Source: Actinomycetota bacterium
Lineage (GTDB): Bacteria > Actinomycetota > Actinomycetes > Mycobacteriales > Jatrophihabitantaceae
Assembly (NCBI GenBank): GCA_019241805.1
Contig: JAFAWL010000464.1
Coordinates: forward strand, 1 to 7,256
Length of the DNA stretch: 7,256 bases
Direction of reading: 5' to 3'
In this document: positions 5,718-7,256 of the stretch, piece by piece
Layout: each line of letters starts with the position of its first letter
Position numbering within the stretch: position 1 is the stretch's first letter
Made by a program: the position numbers and the translations under genes
Notes under the pieces: generated by a model
What the model was told of the DNA's origin: nothing
The model's input: only the letters and a program-made list of their open reading frames with translations
Databases searched by the model: none

Positions 5718-6836
5718 ATGCTGAGCGCGCTGTTCGAACAGCCGACAACCGTGGTGGAGATCGGAGAGAGCATCTCCGGCTCGTACTGCGGACGGTTGCT
5801 TCGGCAACTCGGTGCAAACGTGATAAAGGTTGAGCCCGAGGGCGGTTCGCCGCTACGGAACGCCGCGCCTTACCTGGACCTCCCGTCCGGCGGTCATTTG
5901 TCCGCCACCTATTTCGCACTGAACGACGGCAAGACCGTCGTGACGGCGGACGCCGACACCTCAGCCGGTCGCCAGGCCATCGGCGACCTGCTGAGAGACC
6001 AGGCCGATATCGTCGTGATGTCGGGTGAATTATCGCTGTGGTCGCGAAGGGGCCTGGCGCCGGCCGACGTCCTGACCCTGGCCCCGAAGGCAGTCATCGG
6101 CCGATCGACCCTCTTCGGTGACATCGGGCCCTACGTCGACATCGTCGGCGGCGAGCTGCAGGCCCAGGCCCTCGGCGGGCTGATGAACATGGTCGGCGAG
6201 CCGCCTCGAGAGCCGTTGCGGATGGGCGGATACCAGGCCCAATACTCGACCGGCTTCGCGCTGCTCGACGGCTTCGCGCTCGGGCTCTACCAGCGCGAGC
6301 GCACGGGCCGCGGTTGCTCGTTCTCGACGTCGGTGATCGAGACGGTCACTCACATCGAGTGGAAGGGCGCGGTTTCGTACCAGGCCGACCACAAGATCGT
6401 GACGCGGGGCTCTGACGGGGCGCCGGCGATCCTTCGCGCTAAGGACGGGTTCTTCGCCTTCTTCTACCGCCCCGACGACTGGGAGCGCGTCCTTACCATC
6501 ATGGACGACGATCGCCTACGGGATCCACGTTTCGAGACGCAGAAAGGCCGCGATGAGAACCGGCCCGCTCTGCTGGAGATTCTGAACGACTCCGCCGGCC
6601 GGCTGCCCAAGCGCGAGCTCTATCACCGTACTCAGGCCGGCAAGATGACGACCGGCTACACGGCCACGATGAGCGACCTGCTGGAGTCCGAGCAGTACAC
6701 CGCGCGAGACTTCTTCGAGACAATCGACGTCCCCGGCCTCGGCCAAGGTCGGCTGCCCGGCGCGCCCTGGCGCGTCGCCGCGAGCCAGCCGGCCGCACCC
6801 GCGGCGGACGAAGCGCTCAACACCGTCGGAGGATGA
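5718..6836 (+). CDS. Class III (CaiB/BaiF) CoA-transferase lacking the usual catalytic Asp
   Basis: This 372-residue protein has the normal family order and near-normal length. An N-terminal nucleotide-fold strand, VVEIGESISGSYCGRLL (12-28), is followed by LGANVIKVEPEGGSPLR (31-47), FALNDGKTVVTAD (66-78), LFGDIGPY (132-139), GGYQAQYSTGF (170-180) and RERTGRGCSFSTSVIET (193-209). The 'lesser domain' includes the segment FFAFFYRPDDWERVL (245-259). At the position of the catalytic Asp (D-x-x-T-G, Asp169 in formyl-CoA transferase; Asp383 in the first CoA-transferase here) this protein has Gln175. It may thus be a non-catalytic subunit, or a variant with another mechanism. ATG start at 5718 has GGAGG (5703-5707) ten bases upstream. 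A third CoA-transferase starts four bases after its stop, and its ribosome-binding site lies inside the end of this gene. The C-terminal 18 residues are Ala/Pro-rich and probably loose. Substrate unknown. Confidence 0.92.
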   Translation: MLSALFEQPTTVVEIGESISGSYCGRLLRQLGANVIKVEPEGGSPLRNAAPYLDLPSGGHLSATYFALNDGKTVVTADADTSAGRQAIGDLLRDQADIVVMSGELSLWSRRGLAPADVLTLAPKAVIGRSTLFGDIGPYVDIVGGELQAQALGGLMNMVGEPPREPLRMGGYQAQYSTGFALLDGFALGLYQRERTGRGCSFSTSVIETVTHIEWKGAVSYQADHKIVTRGSDGAPAILRAKDGFFAFFYRPDDWERVLTIMDDDRLRDPRFETQKGRDENRPALLEILNDSAGRLPKRELYHRTQAGKMTTGYTATMSDLLESEQYTARDFFETIDVPGLGQGRLPGAPWRVAASQPAAPAADEALNTVGG

Positions 6837-6840
6837 CGTC

Positions 6841-7256
6841 ATGGACCTGCCCCTGAGCGACCTACGGGTATTCGACCTGTCGATCGTCACCGCCGGCGCA
6901 GCGTGCACCCAGGTTCTCGCCGACTTCGGCGCCGATGTTGTAAAGATCGAAGCGGCTGACCGCCCTGACCTGTTCCGTGGCTGGACGACGCCAACCGAGG
7001 CGGGCAACGATTTGCACAGCCCGCCGTTCCGGACGGTCAATCGCAACAAGCGCGGCTTCGGCGTCGACCTCAAGAATCCCGACGGCCTGGAAGTCGCGCG
7101 CAAGCTCGTAGCGAAATCAGACGTCGTCGTCGAAAACTTCCGCCAGGGGGTCATGGCGCGCCTGGGCCTCGGCTTCGAGGATCTGGCCAAGATCCGTCCC
7201 GGCATCGTGCTGGTCTCCGTGTCGAGTCAGGGCACGACCGGCCCGAACGTCGGCTA
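6841..7256 (+). CDS. Class III (CaiB/BaiF) CoA-transferase, 5' part only (runs off the window)
   Basis: The reading frame from ATG 6841 stays open to the window end, giving 138 complete codons of a gene usually about 380-400 codons long. The N-terminal pattern is canonical: LSDLRVFDLSIVTAGAAC (5-22), VLADFGADVVKIEAAD (25-40), an NRNKRGFGVDLKNPDG segment, then SDVVVENFRQGVMARLGLG and RPGIVLVSVSSQG. These form the CoA-binding Rossmann-like part; the catalytic Asp would lie beyond the window, at about residue 165-175. GGAGG (6828-6832) sits eight bases before the ATG and overlaps the end of the previous gene, and only four bases separate the two genes, so they are clearly co-expressed. An ATG at 6833 is out of frame. 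With its neighbour it could form a two-subunit CoA-transferase of the BbsEF kind (benzylsuccinate CoA-transferase), or act on a second substrate. Confidence 0.92.
   Translation, partial: MDLPLSDLRVFDLSIVTAGAACTQVLADFGADVVKIEAADRPDLFRGWTTPTEAGNDLHSPPFRTVNRNKRGFGVDLKNPDGLEVARKLVAKSDVVVENFRQGVMARLGLGFEDLAKIRPGIVLVSVSSQGTTGPNVG

Noticed and set aside
4731..5807. Long open frame (358 codons) on the minus strand opposite the crotonase gene
   Set aside because: It covers the crotonase on the opposite strand, spans two intergenic gaps and has no family motif. The crotonase reading has all its hallmarks, so this is a shadow.

Overview
The window looks like chromosomal DNA from a high-GC actinobacterium. 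The signs are GC-rich third codon positions, several GTG starts, short or overlapping gene junctions, a strong GC hairpin without a U-tract as terminator, and gene families typical of mycobacteria and relatives. The genus is an inference; no marker gene is present. Everything points to a catabolic cluster that works on CoA thioesters. No RNA gene, mobile element, integrase or CRISPR array is visible.

Layout: eight genes diverge from one intergenic region (about 3007-3270). On the minus strand, reading away from it, come a thiolase-superfamily protein (3006-1882) and a small zinc-ribbon/OB-fold DUF35 protein (1885-1475), overlapping by 4 bases as GTGA. A perfect 14-bp-stem hairpin (1424-1458) follows, then a molybdenum-hydroxylase FAD subunit (1375-503) and its two-[2Fe-2S] subunit (503-6). 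The catalytic molybdopterin subunit expected with these two is not in the window and probably lies just beyond base 1. On the plus strand come an unusual class III CoA-transferase (3271-4734), a crotonase (4857-5678), a second class III CoA-transferase (5718-6836) and the start of a third (6841 to the window end).

Proposed teamwork (inference): CoA-transferases load an acid substrate onto CoA, the molybdenum hydroxylase oxidises or hydroxylates it or a ring derived from it, the crotonase adds water to (or cleaves) the unsaturated acyl-CoA, and the thiolase/DUF35 pair splits a C-C bond. Such pairs do this in steroid side-chain removal (Ltp2-ChsH2) and are found in the ibuprofen genes (ipfD/ipfE). 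The substrate cannot be read from the sequence.

Most notable observations: (a) the two minus-strand operons begin with closely matching leaders, a GCAAG/CTTGC-type dyad starting exactly 22 bases upstream of each GTG start, followed by CAGAAGGGG as ribosome-binding site; (b) the first CoA-transferase appears circularly permuted, with the family's C-terminal half in front of its N-terminal half; (c) the second CoA-transferase has Gln where the family has its catalytic Asp, and sits directly before a third, suggesting a mixed complex; (d) the crotonase and the thiolase both lack one canonical catalytic residue, so their chemistry is probably not the textbook one.
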